From Brenneria goodwinii (GTDB taxonomy: Bacteria > Pseudomonadota > Gammaproteobacteria > Enterobacterales > Enterobacteriaceae), in contig NZ_CP014137.1 in the NCBI RefSeq assembly GCF_002291445.1, forward strand, positions 806,001 through 870,000: 64,000 bases of DNA, read 5' to 3'. A program made the position numbers and the translations under genes. The notes below the pieces were generated by a model. It was not told where the DNA came from. It searched no databases and saw only the letters and a program-made list of their open reading frames with translations. Shown piece after piece: positions 26,390-36,131 of the stretch. Numbering within the stretch: position 1 is the first letter of the stretch; each line of letters opens with the position of its first letter.

Positions 26390-28114
26390 ATGGATCTTAG
26401 ATTAGTTAGATATTACGGGAAAATAGGCGTTCTCGCGCTTTCGCTGTTGCCGTGTTTTTTCACCACGGCGCAAAGCGCGGAATCAGCCAAACCGGTCGAG
26501 TTGAATATCGTCAAACCCGCGGTAGCCTGTTCGGCGCTGACGCAATTTGATTTGACCAAGATTGGCGGCGCAGGAAGCCAGATTACCTCGGCGCAGGAAA
26601 TGTCGATGAACGGCGCGGCGTTTTGTGTCGTGGAAGGCGTCATGATGCCGGAAATTACGTTTAAGCTGATGCTGCCGGTGGAAAGCTGGAGCCAGCGTTA
26701 TATGCAAATCGGCTGTGGCGGACTGTGCGGTCAGATTAATCTTCAGGTCGGCGCCGCCGCCGGCTGCGAAGCGCTCAAGGCCGATGGTTTTGCGATGGCC
26801 GCAAGCGATATGGGCCATAAGGCGGCTGAACAGGATTTCGGTAACGATGCGCAAAAACGCAAAGATTTCGCTCACCGTTCGGTTCATCTCACGGCCGTCG
26901 CGTCCAAAGCGCTGATTGAGGCCTACTATCAGCAGCCCGCCGCCCATTCCTATTTTAACGGCTGTTCCGACGGCGGGCGGGAAGCCTTAATGGAAGCGCA
27001 GCGCTATCCGCATGATTTCGACGGCATCATTGCCGGTGCGGCGGCGATGAACTTCCAGGTGCAGAATGCGCTGTATCACTCCTGGCAGGCCATCAGCAAT
27101 ACCGGACCGGATGGCAAAGCCATTATTACCGCCGCGGAACTTCCTTTGATCCACCAGGCCGTGCTGGCGCAGTGCGATGCCCTTGACGGACAGAAAGATG
27201 GTTTAATCGCCGATCCGCAGGCCTGCCATTTCGACATGAGCGTGTTGAAGTGCGACGCGGCGAAAGCCGGCGGCCAGTGTCTGACGGAGACGCAACTTAC
27301 CGCGCTGGGCCGGCTGTATGAAGGGCCGAAAGACAGCGCAACCGGTGAACGGCTCACCGTGGGCGGGCCGCAATACGGCTCTGAACTGGCCTGGGCCGGA
27401 GTGTTTGTGCCGCAGCAGGCGACTGACCCGATTTTCAGTCAGATGATTGCCTTGCCCGCGCTGAGATATATGCACTTTGTGAAAAATCCGCCGGAAACGT
27501 TTTCATTAAAGGATGTGAAATTCACCGCCGCGACCTTTAATGAGTTACGGCCGCTTCACCCTTTTTATGACGCCACCAACCCCGATCTCAAGGCGTTCGC
27601 CGCCGCGGGAGGAAAGCTGATTATCTGGCACGGCTGGTCCGATCCGCATATTTCTCCGCTGAACTCGATCGCCTATCACAATGCGGTCGGTCAGTTTATG
27701 GGCGAGGCCAATCGTGACAAATTTGAACGCCTGTACCTGCTGCCCGGCGTTTATCACTGTTCCGACGGGGAAGGTCCGAGCCTGGTTGATTTCCTGACGC
27801 CGATGATGAACTGGGTGGAAAAAGGCATTGCGCCGGACAGCGTGATTACCTGGCAGGCCGCTACGGATGAGAGCAACAGTTTTGGTCAGCCGGTAAAAGA
27901 CGAAAAACCGGATCGTAACGGCCTGCATCTGGAAACCATCCCGGCAAATGCCGCGTCGCGCCCGGTATTCCCGTATCCTTACTATGCGGCATACGACGGC
28001 AAAGGCGACGAGAAATCCGCGGCTTCCTACGTTCGCAAACCGCTGCTCAAAACCTATGACCATTATTCGTGGCTGGGTGAAAATTTCTATCAACCCTATA
28101 CCTTCATCGACTAA
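26390..28114 (+). CDS. Secreted tannase/feruloyl esterase family protein
   Basis: This 574-residue alpha/beta hydrolase has a signal peptide (VLALSLLPCFFTTAQSA, cut near residue 30). The family CS-D-HC layout is present: C192-S193 in FNGCSDGGREAL, Asp near 418 in WHGWSDPHISP, and His-Cys near 456 in YHCSDGEGP, where the two cysteines bridge nucleophile and histidine. GCGGLCG and further cysteine pairs suggest disulfides in the periplasm or outside. Members hydrolyse gallate or ferulate esters of plant polyphenols and cell-wall sugars; the exact substrate cannot be read. ATG 26390 has AAGGGAA upstream. It ends in a strong terminator and stands alone, convergent with an FtrA-like regulator. Confidence 0.88.
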   Translation: MDLRLVRYYGKIGVLALSLLPCFFTTAQSAESAKPVELNIVKPAVACSALTQFDLTKIGGAGSQITSAQEMSMNGAAFCVVEGVMMPEITFKLMLPVESWSQRYMQIGCGGLCGQINLQVGAAAGCEALKADGFAMAASDMGHKAAEQDFGNDAQKRKDFAHRSVHLTAVASKALIEAYYQQPAAHSYFNGCSDGGREALMEAQRYPHDFDGIIAGAAAMNFQVQNALYHSWQAISNTGPDGKAIITAAELPLIHQAVLAQCDALDGQKDGLIADPQACHFDMSVLKCDAAKAGGQCLTETQLTALGRLYEGPKDSATGERLTVGGPQYGSELAWAGVFVPQQATDPIFSQMIALPALRYMHFVKNPPETFSLKDVKFTAATFNELRPLHPFYDATNPDLKAFAAAGGKLIIWHGWSDPHISPLNSIAYHNAVGQFMGEANRDKFERLYLLPGVYHCSDGEGPSLVDFLTPMMNWVEKGIAPDSVITWQAATDESNSFGQPVKDEKPDRNGLHLETIPANAASRPVFPYPYYAAYDGKGDEKSAASYVRKPLLKTYDHYSWLGENFYQPYTFID

Positions 28115-28119
28115 AAATT

Positions 28120-28160
28120 CGCAGGGCGGCGTTAATGCTGCCCTGCGTGCTTCCTTTTTT
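28120..28160 (+). terminator. Intrinsic terminator after the tannase gene
   Basis: CGCAGGGC and GCCCTGCG form an 8-bp GC-rich stem, extended inward by partial pairing, six bases after the tannase stop. A TTTTTT run follows at 28155-28160. It separates this gene from the convergent regulator. Confidence 0.85.
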
Positions 28161-28196
28161 GCCCGCAGCGCCCGCAAGCCGGTTCTGCCGTTGCGG

Positions 28197-29156
28197 CTAC
28201 CGATGCCGGTATTGGGTGGGACTGCATTTTTCGTAAACCCGGAAATAGTGGCGCAGCGTGGCTTCCGACGTATGGCCGGATAACTCGGCGACTTTTTCCA
28301 CCGACCAGTCGGTATCGCGCAATAATTCCTTGGCATAGGTCAGCCGGCGTTGCGCCAGCCACTGCATGACCGACACGCCGGTGGTGTCTGAAAAATGGCG
28401 CTGTAAAGAGCGTTCCGACATCATCATGCGTCTGGCCAGTGAACTGATGGTATGCGGCTCGGTAAAATTCCCGTCAAGCCAGTCCAGCAGTACGGCCATG
28501 CGATTTTCCCCTTGTTCCACAATCCGGCTTTGCGCCTGCTGGCGGTGTTTACCCGCACGCAGGAAAGGGATCACCATTCTTTCCGCCACCATATTGGCTA
28601 TGCGCGCGCCGTGGTCGCATTTCACCAGATAAAGCAGCATATCCAATCCGGCCGCCGATCCCGCGGAAGTGAGGATTTGTCCCTCATCGATATAGAGCGC
28701 GGAAGTCGACACATTGATGTCCGGGTATTGCTGCGCCAGCAGGCGGGCATGGTGCCAGTGTGTCGTAACCCTCTTGCCCTGCAACAACCCGGCCGCGGCC
28801 AGCACAAAGGCGCCGGTACAGATACTGCAAATTCGTACGCCGCGCCGCCAGGCCTCGCGCAGCGCTTGCAGCAAGGCTTCCGGCGGCTGGTCGTGAATAT
28901 TGCGCCAGGCGGGGATCACGATGGTATCCGCGGCGCTCAGTATTTCCAGCCCGTAGGGAACCCTGACTTCAATGCCGCCGGCCGCCTTCAGCGTGCGGGA
29001 TTCCGCCGAACAGACCGAAAACCGATACCAGTCGGTTTTCAACTCCGGGCGTTCAACGGCAAAAAACTCCACGACGCAGCCAAATTCAAACGTGCGCAGC
29101 CCGTCATAAGCGACGGCGACGACATGGTGTGCTTTTTTGGCGTTTTTTTTACGCAT
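28197..29156 (-). CDS. ftrA: GlxA/FtrA-type AraC-family regulator
   Basis: This 319-residue regulator has an N-terminal DJ-1/PfpI-like amidotransferase-fold sensor (about residues 10-185: VVAVAYDGLRTFEFGCVVEFF, ADTIVIPAW, and the ICSICTGAFVLAAAGLL nucleophile-elbow-like segment) and a C-terminal AraC DNA-binding domain (about 215-319) with two helix-turn-helices (ISSLARRMMMSERSLQRHF; VEKVAELSGHTSEATLRHYF). It matches the family annotated as transcriptional regulator FtrA. The cysteine in SICTG is present, though such sensors usually lack enzyme activity. It is divergent from a DMT transporter gene 206 bp away, which is its likely target. The ribosome site is weak (AGAGAAAAG). Confidence 0.85.
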   Translation of the reverse strand: MRKKNAKKAHHVVAVAYDGLRTFEFGCVVEFFAVERPELKTDWYRFSVCSAESRTLKAAGGIEVRVPYGLEILSAADTIVIPAWRNIHDQPPEALLQALREAWRRGVRICSICTGAFVLAAAGLLQGKRVTTHWHHARLLAQQYPDINVSTSALYIDEGQILTSAGSAAGLDMLLYLVKCDHGARIANMVAERMVIPFLRAGKHRQQAQSRIVEQGENRMAVLLDWLDGNFTEPHTISSLARRMMMSERSLQRHFSDTTGVSVMQWLAQRRLTYAKELLRDTDWSVEKVAELSGHTSEATLRHYFRVYEKCSPTQYRHR

Positions 29157-29362
29157 TTTGGCTTTTCTCTGACTGGTTTGATGAAGCAGTGCTATATGAA
29201 AATGCCATAAGTTTCCTGGGAATTCACGTTATTTGATTTTTTTTGCCGATCGTAGGTTGGCGTATTTGTGACATTACTATGCTCCTAGTAAACAGGAACA
29301 TGCCTCTAATTATTGGCCTCGGCTATCAGCGCGGCCGGCTTAATCAATCAGGAGTGGCGGCG

Positions 29363-30304
29363 ATGAACGGCAGAATTTATGTGAAACTGATGCTGTCGGC
29401 ATTTTTCTGGGGAAGTTCGGTGGTCGCGGGGAAATACGCATTACAGATTTATCGTCCGTCGGAGATCTCGTTTTTCCGATTTTTTATTGCCGCGGTGATT
29501 ATGTTTTTCCTGGTGAATCCGAAAAAGGCGATATTCGTCATTAGCCCGCGTAATCATCTGCGGCTGTTTATACTCTCTTTGGCGGGCGTAACGCTGTGCT
29601 ACTACTTTTCTTTCAACGGGCTGCATTTAAGCTCTGCGTTTAATACCGGCATTATCGAAGCGACCACGCCGCTGCTAACCCTGCTGATTGCCGTGGTGTG
29701 CGGCATGGAACGTATGACCTTTAATCAACTGGCCGGGCTTATCACGGCCTACCTGGGCATTGGGATCACCATAAGCAACGGCAACTGGCAGGCGCTGGTC
29801 AATGCCGACTATAACCGCGGCGACATTCTAATATTGCTCAGCACACTCTGCTTTGCCATTTACAATATCCTCACCCGAAAATGGCAGCTTGCCATTCCCG
29901 ATCGGGTGTTTATGTTTTACTTTTTCTTTTACGGTTGCCTGGCGCTGCTCCCCTGGCTGATTCTTGATGCGGGAAATCGGGTTGCGATCCCCTGGTATGA
30001 CGCGCTGCGGCCGCTGCCGCTGTTCTCCATCCTGTTTATGGCGGCCGGCGGGTCGGTAGTCGCCTATCTGTTTTTCAATCAGGGCATCAGCGCTATCGGG
30101 GTATCTAAAGCGGCTTCTTTCATTAATCTGGTGCCGCTGGTTACCGTGTTTCTCTCCGTTGGTCTGCTCGGCGAAACGGCCGGGGTTTCCCAGTGGTTGG
30201 GCGCCGTTATCATCCTCGCCGGGGTATTCCTGGCAAATAAAGACATTGCGAAGAAAAAAGGCGCTATGTTGCTGGCGAAAAAACCGTTGAAGAGTCTGAA
30301 GTGA
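29363..30304 (+). CDS. EamA/RhaT-family drug/metabolite transporter
   Basis: This 313-residue integral membrane protein has ten hydrophobic helices in two EamA repeats. The first repeat has WGSSVVAGKYALQIYRPSEISFFRF (in part), and the second has a similar layout ending GETAGVSQWLGAVIILAGVFLAN. Family members export amino acids, sugars or drugs; the substrate is not readable here. I start at ATG 29363, with GGAG 8 bases upstream; the frame is open further upstream but without a better start. It is divergent from the FtrA-like regulator, which suggests regulated export. It ends 13 bases from the convergent hydroxyacid dehydrogenase gene. Confidence 0.85.
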   Translation: MNGRIYVKLMLSAFFWGSSVVAGKYALQIYRPSEISFFRFFIAAVIMFFLVNPKKAIFVISPRNHLRLFILSLAGVTLCYYFSFNGLHLSSAFNTGIIEATTPLLTLLIAVVCGMERMTFNQLAGLITAYLGIGITISNGNWQALVNADYNRGDILILLSTLCFAIYNILTRKWQLAIPDRVFMFYFFFYGCLALLPWLILDAGNRVAIPWYDALRPLPLFSILFMAAGGSVVAYLFFNQGISAIGVSKAASFINLVPLVTVFLSVGLLGETAGVSQWLGAVIILAGVFLANKDIAKKKGAMLLAKKPLKSLK

Positions 30305-30317
30305 TGGACGCGGGCGG

Positions 30318-31289
30318 CTACGCCAGCACACGCAGCGGTTTCCCCGCCAGAAACGCGTGAATATCTTCAACGGCCTCGGTGAAATAGGTTCGATAGTTGT
30401 CGTCGGCTACATAGCCGAGGTGCGGGGTCGCCAGAACATTGGGCAGGGAGCGGAACGGGTGATCGGCGGGGAGGGGTTCCTCCTCAAAGACATCCAGCCC
30501 GGCGCCGGCGATTTGCTGCGTGCGCAGGGCATGCAGCAGCGCGGCGTGATCGACAATCGCCGCCCGCGAGGTATTAATCAGCAACGCGCAGGGTTTCATC
30601 TGCGCCAGTTCCGCCGCGCCGAGCAAACCGCGCGACCGCTCGCCAAGCACCAGATGAATAGACACGATATCGCTGTCGCGCAGTAAAGCCGCTTTTGATT
30701 CGGCCAGGGAGACGCCGTGTTCCGCCGCGCGTTCCGCCGTCAGATTCTGGCTCCAGGCGCTGACGTCCATGCCGAAGGCCCGCGCAATCAGCGCCATTCT
30801 TTGCCCGGTTTTGCCTAATCCCAACAGCCCCAGATGTTTACCGCTTAATCCGATGCCTAGGGTGCTTTGCCATGCGCCATTCTGGCGTAACGCGGTGTTC
30901 TCGGCCACCAGATGACGGGCCAGGCCGAGGATCAGCGCCCAGGCCAGTTCAACCGGCGCCGCCGACCCGCTGCCGGTGCCGCAAACGGTCACGCCGTGGG
31001 CTTTGGCCGCGGCCAGGTCGATGGCCGCATTGCGCATGCCGGAGGTGATCAGCAGTTTAAGTTTGGGCAGACGGGAAAACAGCGCAGCGGTAAACGGCGT
31101 GCGCTCGCGCATGATAACCACGATATCCGCGTCGGCCAGCGCGGCGGTCAATAGGGTTTCGTCGGCAATAGGTTGCGTCAGCGAACGGCACGTTACCTGC
31201 GGCGCCAGTCCCGGCCAGTCGGCGAGCGACAGCGCCACATTTTGGTAATCGTCAAGAATGCAGCATTGCAACGGTGCGGATGCGGGCAT
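30318..31289 (-). CDS. D-2-hydroxyacid dehydrogenase family protein
   Basis: This 323-residue NAD(P)-dependent oxidoreductase interconverts 2-oxo acids and D-2-hydroxyacids. The nucleotide-binding fingerprint is LGLLGLGKTGQRMA, and the catalytic set is the Arg in INTSRAAIVD, the Glu in LDVFEEEPLP and the His in ATPHLGYV. An N-terminal ILDDYQNVAL and GMRNAAIDLAAA match a subfamily often next to transport or catabolic genes. The substrate is unknown. No clear ribosome site is seen before ATG 31289. It is divergent from the siderophore-interacting protein gene across 301 bp and convergent with the DMT transporter. Confidence 0.85.
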   Translation of the reverse strand: MPASAPLQCCILDDYQNVALSLADWPGLAPQVTCRSLTQPIADETLLTAALADADIVVIMRERTPFTAALFSRLPKLKLLITSGMRNAAIDLAAAKAHGVTVCGTGSGSAAPVELAWALILGLARHLVAENTALRQNGAWQSTLGIGLSGKHLGLLGLGKTGQRMALIARAFGMDVSAWSQNLTAERAAEHGVSLAESKAALLRDSDIVSIHLVLGERSRGLLGAAELAQMKPCALLINTSRAAIVDHAALLHALRTQQIAGAGLDVFEEEPLPADHPFRSLPNVLATPHLGYVADDNYRTYFTEAVEDIHAFLAGKPLRVLA

Positions 31290-31554
31290 AGCGCGGCCTT
31301 ATCAGTAACAGAGGAACACTGATTAAGGGTTATAGCATCAATGCGCAAAATCCAACAGTGCAGTACGCGCGTTGGTAATCATTCATACAGGGAATGTAAT
31401 TAAGTATGTAAGACCGGCGGGGCATATCGCGTCTCCTGCCGCTATCCGCGGCATTTTACCACCGCGGCGGCGCACAAACTGCTACTGTTTAACCTCGCTA
31501 TTCATGTTTACATCTTGCATCTAAGATATATCATGAATATGTTTTGGGTGTTGA

Positions 31555-31569
31555 ATGAGAATGATTTCC
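31555..31569 (+). promoter_or_regulatory. Probable Fur box
   Basis: TGAGAATGATTTCCG fits the 7-1-7 Fur consensus TGATAAT-N-ATTATCA at 10 of 14 positions. It lies 22 bases upstream of the siderophore-interacting protein gene, overlapping the expected promoter. Iron repression of this family is well known, which supports the call. The other 270 bp of the gap hold nothing else I can name. Confidence 0.5.
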
Positions 31570-31590
31570 GCTTACTGAAGGAGAACGATT

Positions 31591-32385
31591 TTGCGTAATA
31601 GCAATGAAGAAAAAAATAGCCGTATTCCACAACGCGTGCGTAACGAATTACGCATTCGTCCTATTGAAGTGGTCAGTAAGCACAAGGTTGCAGACTGTTT
31701 CTACCGTATTGAATTTACGGGAGAAGCGCTGGCAGGTTTCACTTCCTTAGGTTTTGACGACCATATCAAAGTATTTTTCCCCGACCCGCAAACCGGTGAG
31801 CTGCATTTACCCGAGGTGACCGCGCAGGGCGTGACCTGGAAAGATGGCGTGCGCCCGACCGGCCGCGATTATACGCCGCTCTATTTTGACGGGCAGCGCA
31901 ATAGCCTGACCATCGATTTTTACATCCATCAGGGGGGCGTCGCCAGCAACTGGGCGACGCAGGCGCAGCCTGGCGATCCGTTGGTGGTGGGCGGGCCGCG
32001 CGGCTCGCTGGTTGTTCCAACGGACTATGCCTTCCAGCTCTATGTTTGCGATGAAAGCGGTTTGCCGGCCTTTAAACGCCGCCAGCCAAGCATCCAGGCT
32101 GAACATGTCAAACTGTTTGCCTTTACCGACGAAGCGGCGGGCCGCGCCTATCTGGACGACCTGAGCGGCGTAGCAACGAGCTGGCTGGGCAGCGGCCAGA
32201 TGCGGTCGGAAAACCTGACGGGGTTGATCGCCGCGCTGGATAATATCGATCTGCCGGCCGAGGACTATTTTATCTGGCTGACCGGCGAGGGCGAAGCGGT
32301 TAAAAAGCTGAGTGACTATTTCATCGAACAGCGCGCGCTGGACCCCGATTTCGTTCGGGCGGTCGCCTACTGGCATCAGAAATAA
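31591..32385 (+). CDS. yqjH: Siderophore-interacting FAD protein (YqjH/ViuB type ferric reductase)
   Basis: This 264-residue NADPH- and FAD-dependent reductase releases iron from imported ferric siderophores in the cytoplasm. The FAD-binding RxYT motif appears as RDYTPLYF, followed by IDFYIHQGGVASNWATQAQPG (in segments), the nucleotide loop VGGPRGSLVVP, and the SIP C-terminal domain ending FVRAVAYWHQK. The start is TTG 31591, with GGAG 8 bases upstream; no ATG fits the conserved N-terminus. A Fur-like box overlaps the promoter. The following gene is a PadR/YqjI-like regulator, the same pairing as yqjH-yqjI in E. coli, where YqjI represses yqjH. Confidence 0.9.
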   Translation: MRNSNEEKNSRIPQRVRNELRIRPIEVVSKHKVADCFYRIEFTGEALAGFTSLGFDDHIKVFFPDPQTGELHLPEVTAQGVTWKDGVRPTGRDYTPLYFDGQRNSLTIDFYIHQGGVASNWATQAQPGDPLVVGGPRGSLVVPTDYAFQLYVCDESGLPAFKRRQPSIQAEHVKLFAFTDEAAGRAYLDDLSGVATSWLGSGQMRSENLTGLIAALDNIDLPAEDYFIWLTGEGEAVKKLSDYFIEQRALDPDFVRAVAYWHQK

Positions 32386-32486
32386 TGCTGCCGGCCTGAT
32401 GCTCCGAACCATAGCGCCGCCTGCGTTGAATTTTGCCGGGCGGCGGACTACCATCAACCCCTTTTACTTTTTGGCTTAGGCAGGCG

Positions 32487-33032
32487 ATGAAACATCCGCA
32501 ATCTTCCCCTTCATGGCAATCCGATGATGATGAACGGCGTTCGGCATGTGTCAATATGCGCAGAAAGCGTCGCGATAAAATGCTGGATGCCAATGATATC
32601 CGTTTGCTGATCCTCTACTTCCTGTCGCAAGGCGCAGCGCATGGCTATGAGCTGATTAAGTCCATTGAAGATCTCTCCAAGGGCGAATACACGCCAAGTC
32701 CGGGGATTATCTATCCCAATCTTGCTCTGCTGGAAGAGATGGCGTGTATTCATGCGCTGGACGATCGGGCCACGCGCAAAGCCTATAGGCTGGAAGCGCA
32801 AGGCCGGATTTTACTGCAACAGAATCAGGATAATTTAACCGTCATTATCGAGCGCTTAACCTCACTGGCTATTCTGGTGAATAACCGCAGTATTCCGGAA
32901 GTTGAACGCGCTATTCATAATATGAAAACGGCGCTGAATTCCCGCCTTTCCAAACAAAACCTTTCCCAGCAAACGCTCCATACCATTATTGATGCGATGG
33001 ATGAAGCCGCCAAGAAAATAGAGCGGAGTTGA
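32487..33032 (+). CDS. PadR-family regulator, YqjI-like
   Basis: This 181-residue winged-helix regulator has the PadR core at about residues 35-110 (IRLLILYFLSQGAAHGYELIKSIEDLSKG, in segments, then YTPSPGIIYPNLALLEE) and a C-terminal helical dimerisation part. It matches E. coli YqjI in the core, but its N-terminal 30 residues (MKHPQSSPSWQSDDDERRS) lack the His- and Cys-rich nickel-binding stretch of YqjI. The ATG at 32487 is preceded by AGGCAGGCG. It lies 101 bases after yqjH on the same strand, so it may be read from the same transcript and repress it. Loss of the metal-binding tail suggests a different signal. Confidence 0.82.
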   Translation: MKHPQSSPSWQSDDDERRSACVNMRRKRRDKMLDANDIRLLILYFLSQGAAHGYELIKSIEDLSKGEYTPSPGIIYPNLALLEEMACIHALDDRATRKAYRLEAQGRILLQQNQDNLTVIIERLTSLAILVNNRSIPEVERAIHNMKTALNSRLSKQNLSQQTLHTIIDAMDEAAKKIERS

Positions 33033-33199
33033 TGTTCTGACTTTTATTTATTGCCACGCCGGTTCGGCATTATCTTGCCGGAATGTTAAATTCTATGCCG
33101 ATCGGTCTTGGTGTAATTTTAAATTAATGTAAAATTTTTGCTTTATCGAAAAAGACATGGGTATTGTGTGGGCATATCATTGTTGAGAGAGACCCTGCC

Positions 33200-33754
33200 A
33201 TGTCGAAGTCAGACCGCTTTTCCGGTGTGCAGATTGCGTTGCACTGGGCCGTATTTATTCTTCTGATCGTGACTTACGCCACCATCGAACTACGTGGTTT
33301 GGCTCCGCGGGGAACCCTTGCCCGTCAGATTGTGATGGGGCTGCATTTCAGCTGCGGCTTTACCATTCTGCTGCTGATGGTCGCCCGTCTGTTTTATAAG
33401 ATGAAATACGCCACGCCGCCCGTCGAACCGCCTTATCCGCGCTGGCAGCACTATCTGGCGCACCTGACGCACGGACTTATCTACGCGCTTTTTCTGACGT
33501 TGCCTGTCCTGGGGCTGTCCTCTCGCTATTTGCGCGGCAATGACTGGGCGCTTTTCGGCATCGGGATGCCGGTGGCGTCGACGCCCAATGCCGAGTTGGC
33601 GAGCTCCCTGATTGATATTCATGAAACGCTGGCGCCGTTGGGATATTGGCTGATTGGCTTACACGTCTGTGCGGCGCTGTTTCACCACTATTTTATGCGT
33701 GACAATACGCTGCTCAGAATGATGCCCGCCGGTAAAAAACGCACCTCGACGTAA
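33200..33754 (+). CDS. Cytochrome b561 family protein
   Basis: This 184-residue four-helix inner-membrane di-heme cytochrome carries electrons between quinol and periplasmic acceptors. Candidate heme-ligand histidines sit in IALHWAVF, MGLHFSCGF, LAHLTHGLIYALF and LIGLHVCAALFHHYFMRDN. The RDNTLLRMMP tail is typical of the CybB-like family. I start at ATG 33200 (MSKSDRFSGVQ) after GAGAGAGAC; earlier in-frame codons extend into non-conserved sequence. It has a single-gene layout, convergent with the MocR regulator 37 bases away. Confidence 0.88.
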   Translation: MSKSDRFSGVQIALHWAVFILLIVTYATIELRGLAPRGTLARQIVMGLHFSCGFTILLLMVARLFYKMKYATPPVEPPYPRWQHYLAHLTHGLIYALFLTLPVLGLSSRYLRGNDWALFGIGMPVASTPNAELASSLIDIHETLAPLGYWLIGLHVCAALFHHYFMRDNTLLRMMPAGKKRTST

Positions 33755-33791
33755 AGCGTTCCGGGGCGGTTTATCCGGCGGGGCGCGAGAC

Positions 33792-35195
33792 TTACAGCGC
33801 CCCGCTGGTAAAATGCTCCGGGTATTCCATCAGGTCGGCGACGGTGATCAAATTTTCCTCACAGATCTGACGGCTGTAAGCGCCGCCGAGACAAAGCCGC
33901 AGCGCGGCGGGCGGATTATTATCGGTGCTGAACGCCGCGCTGGATACCGCGCTAACCCCCTGTTCTCGAAGTCTGATCGCCACATCGGAAGGGTTCCAGT
34001 GCCAATGTTTGGGCAGATGGAGCCACAGGTGAAAGCCGTCGCTATCCGCCCGATAGTGAAATTTATGCAGGTATTTGGCCGCCAGCCGTTGACGCAGGCG
34101 CGCTTCATGTCGGATGGCCGCCAGCACGGTATCGGCGGTGCCGTCGCCAATCCACTGGGTCGCCAGCGCATTGGTTATCGGGCTGGACATCACGGTTAAT
34201 GCCCTGAGCGCTCCCGCCAACAGCTGGGTGGAACGTTTGCCCGGACCCTTGACATAGGCAATGCGCAGACCGGCGCCAAAACATTTCGACAACCCGGTGA
34301 TATGCCAGGTCAGTTCCGGCGCCAGTTCGGCGAAGCTGGTTATGCTGTGTGCGGGCAGCGCCGAGTAGGCATCGTCTTCAATAATCGGCACGCTATAGCG
34401 CAACGCGATATCGGCCAGCGATTCACGGCGGCGCAGCGGCACCGTCAGCGTCGTGGGATTGTGGATGGTCGGATTGAGGTACAGCGCGCCGACATGATTC
34501 GTCTGGCACTGATTCTCAAACGCGCGCGGCAGCGGGCCGTCGCCGTCGCATTCCAGCGCCTGTAACGGGATGTTCAACTGACTGGCGATGGCTTTCAATC
34601 CGGGATAGACCAGATTCCCCACGCAGATTACGCCGCCTTTACGCCCGAGCAGCGTAGCCAGCCCCACCAGCGCACTGTGGATCCCCGGACAGACCAGCAC
34701 CTCGTCCATTTCCAGTTTCGGCAGCCGTTTCCCCAGCCAGATCATCGCCGCTTCTTTATCGCCGACCGTACCGCCAAAGTCCTGATAACGCAGCAGGCTG
34801 TAAATATCCTTGTGAGCGAACAGATTGAGGGCGCCCTGGCGGATGGCTTCCGCGATACCCGGCGCTTCCGGTTCGATCGGCGAATTCATGGTCATGTCGT
34901 AGCTGCTGCCGCTACTCAGCGGAATGGCGGGCACTTTCCCGCGAATAAAACTGCCCAGCCCCGGGCGCGAGTCGATCAAGCCGCGCTTTTTGGCTTCGGC
35001 ATAGCCGCGCGTCACCGTGGTGTAGTTGAGCGACAAGACCCCCGCCAGATCGCGCAGCGGCGGAAGGCGGTCGCGCGCCTGAAATTCGCCGTTGTTGACG
35101 CCGTCGGCAATCAGATCGGCGATCAGCAGATAGGCGGGGCGTTGCGTTTGCTGACGCAAACAACTGGCCCAACGTTCGTAAATGCGGTCAATCAT
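33792..35195 (-). CDS. MocR-family regulator (GntR DNA-binding plus aminotransferase-like domain)
   Basis: This 467-residue regulator has an N-terminal GntR winged helix (about residues 5-80: QRPAYLLIADLIADGVNNGEF, LPPLRDLAGVLSLNYTTVTRGY) joined to a fold-type-I aminotransferase domain that binds PLP but usually acts as a sensor. The PLP lysine is near residue 305 in TGLSKCFGAGLRIAY, and the Asp of IIEDDAYSALP is also present. ATG 35195 has AGAGGT about 10 bases upstream. It is divergent from the seven-gene nitrilase cluster across 440 bp that hold a repeated TGATTGCATC motif, so it is the obvious candidate regulator of that cluster. Its ligand may be an amino-compound-PLP adduct. Confidence 0.88.
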   Translation of the reverse strand: MIDRIYERWASCLRQQTQRPAYLLIADLIADGVNNGEFQARDRLPPLRDLAGVLSLNYTTVTRGYAEAKKRGLIDSRPGLGSFIRGKVPAIPLSSGSSYDMTMNSPIEPEAPGIAEAIRQGALNLFAHKDIYSLLRYQDFGGTVGDKEAAMIWLGKRLPKLEMDEVLVCPGIHSALVGLATLLGRKGGVICVGNLVYPGLKAIASQLNIPLQALECDGDGPLPRAFENQCQTNHVGALYLNPTIHNPTTLTVPLRRRESLADIALRYSVPIIEDDAYSALPAHSITSFAELAPELTWHITGLSKCFGAGLRIAYVKGPGKRSTQLLAGALRALTVMSSPITNALATQWIGDGTADTVLAAIRHEARLRQRLAAKYLHKFHYRADSDGFHLWLHLPKHWHWNPSDVAIRLREQGVSAVSSAAFSTDNNPPAALRLCLGGAYSRQICEENLITVADLMEYPEHFTSGAL

Positions 35196-35337
35196 GGTGT
35201 CGGTTACCTCTTGATGACATTGCGTTGCTGTCGTTATCCCGCGGCGGCAGGCGGCGATCCCCGGCAACGCGGATGGCTATAAACAGGCTGACGCCACTTT
35301 AGGCTGAAAAACAGGCAGTAATCAATCATTGAATAGT

Positions 35338-35518
35338 TGATTGCATCATTGATCGCATATTGATTTTTTATGTGTGCATTTATAGTGCATTAAAGCATCA
35401 AAATAGTGCGTAAGAACTATGAATTGTTCGCGTATTGTGTGCGGTTTGTGAATGGTAATAGGTGAAAGTAAATTTTTTTGCCGAGATTTTGAGCGAATGA
35501 TTTAGCAATGATTGCATC
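35338..35518. promoter_or_regulatory. MocR-Nit1C divergent control region with direct repeats
   Basis: The 10-mer TGATTGCATC occurs at 35338-35347 and 35509-35518. The first is embedded in a cluster of ATCAAT/ATTGAT hexamers (35321-35365). MocR-type regulators are known to bind spaced direct repeats, so these are candidate operators. TGTGCATTTATAGTGCA at 35373-35389 has a good right half for an NtrC site, 144 bp upstream of the sigma-54 promoter. Operator function is inferred. Confidence 0.4.
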
Positions 35519-35532
35519 GCTCATTTTTGGGC

Positions 35533-35548
35533 TGGCACAGGCTTTGCT
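35533..35548 (+). promoter_or_regulatory. Sigma-54 promoter of the Nit1C cluster
   Basis: TGGCACAGGCTTTGCT matches the -24/-12 consensus TGGCAC-N5-TTGCW at every conserved position. GG and GC have the required spacing. Transcription would begin near 35559, leaving about 77 bases of leader before the first gene at 35636. Sigma-54 control fits a nitrogen-acquisition cluster. Confidence 0.75.
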
Positions 35549-35635
35549 CTGGTTATGACGTCGCGCTATTTGCGGGATACATCGCAACGGGAAGCAGCAG
35601 TTTTCCCACTTATAACAGACAATGCGGAGCACACC

Positions 35636-36118
<483 letters not shown>

Positions 36119-36131
36119 GCGGAGGCGCGAG

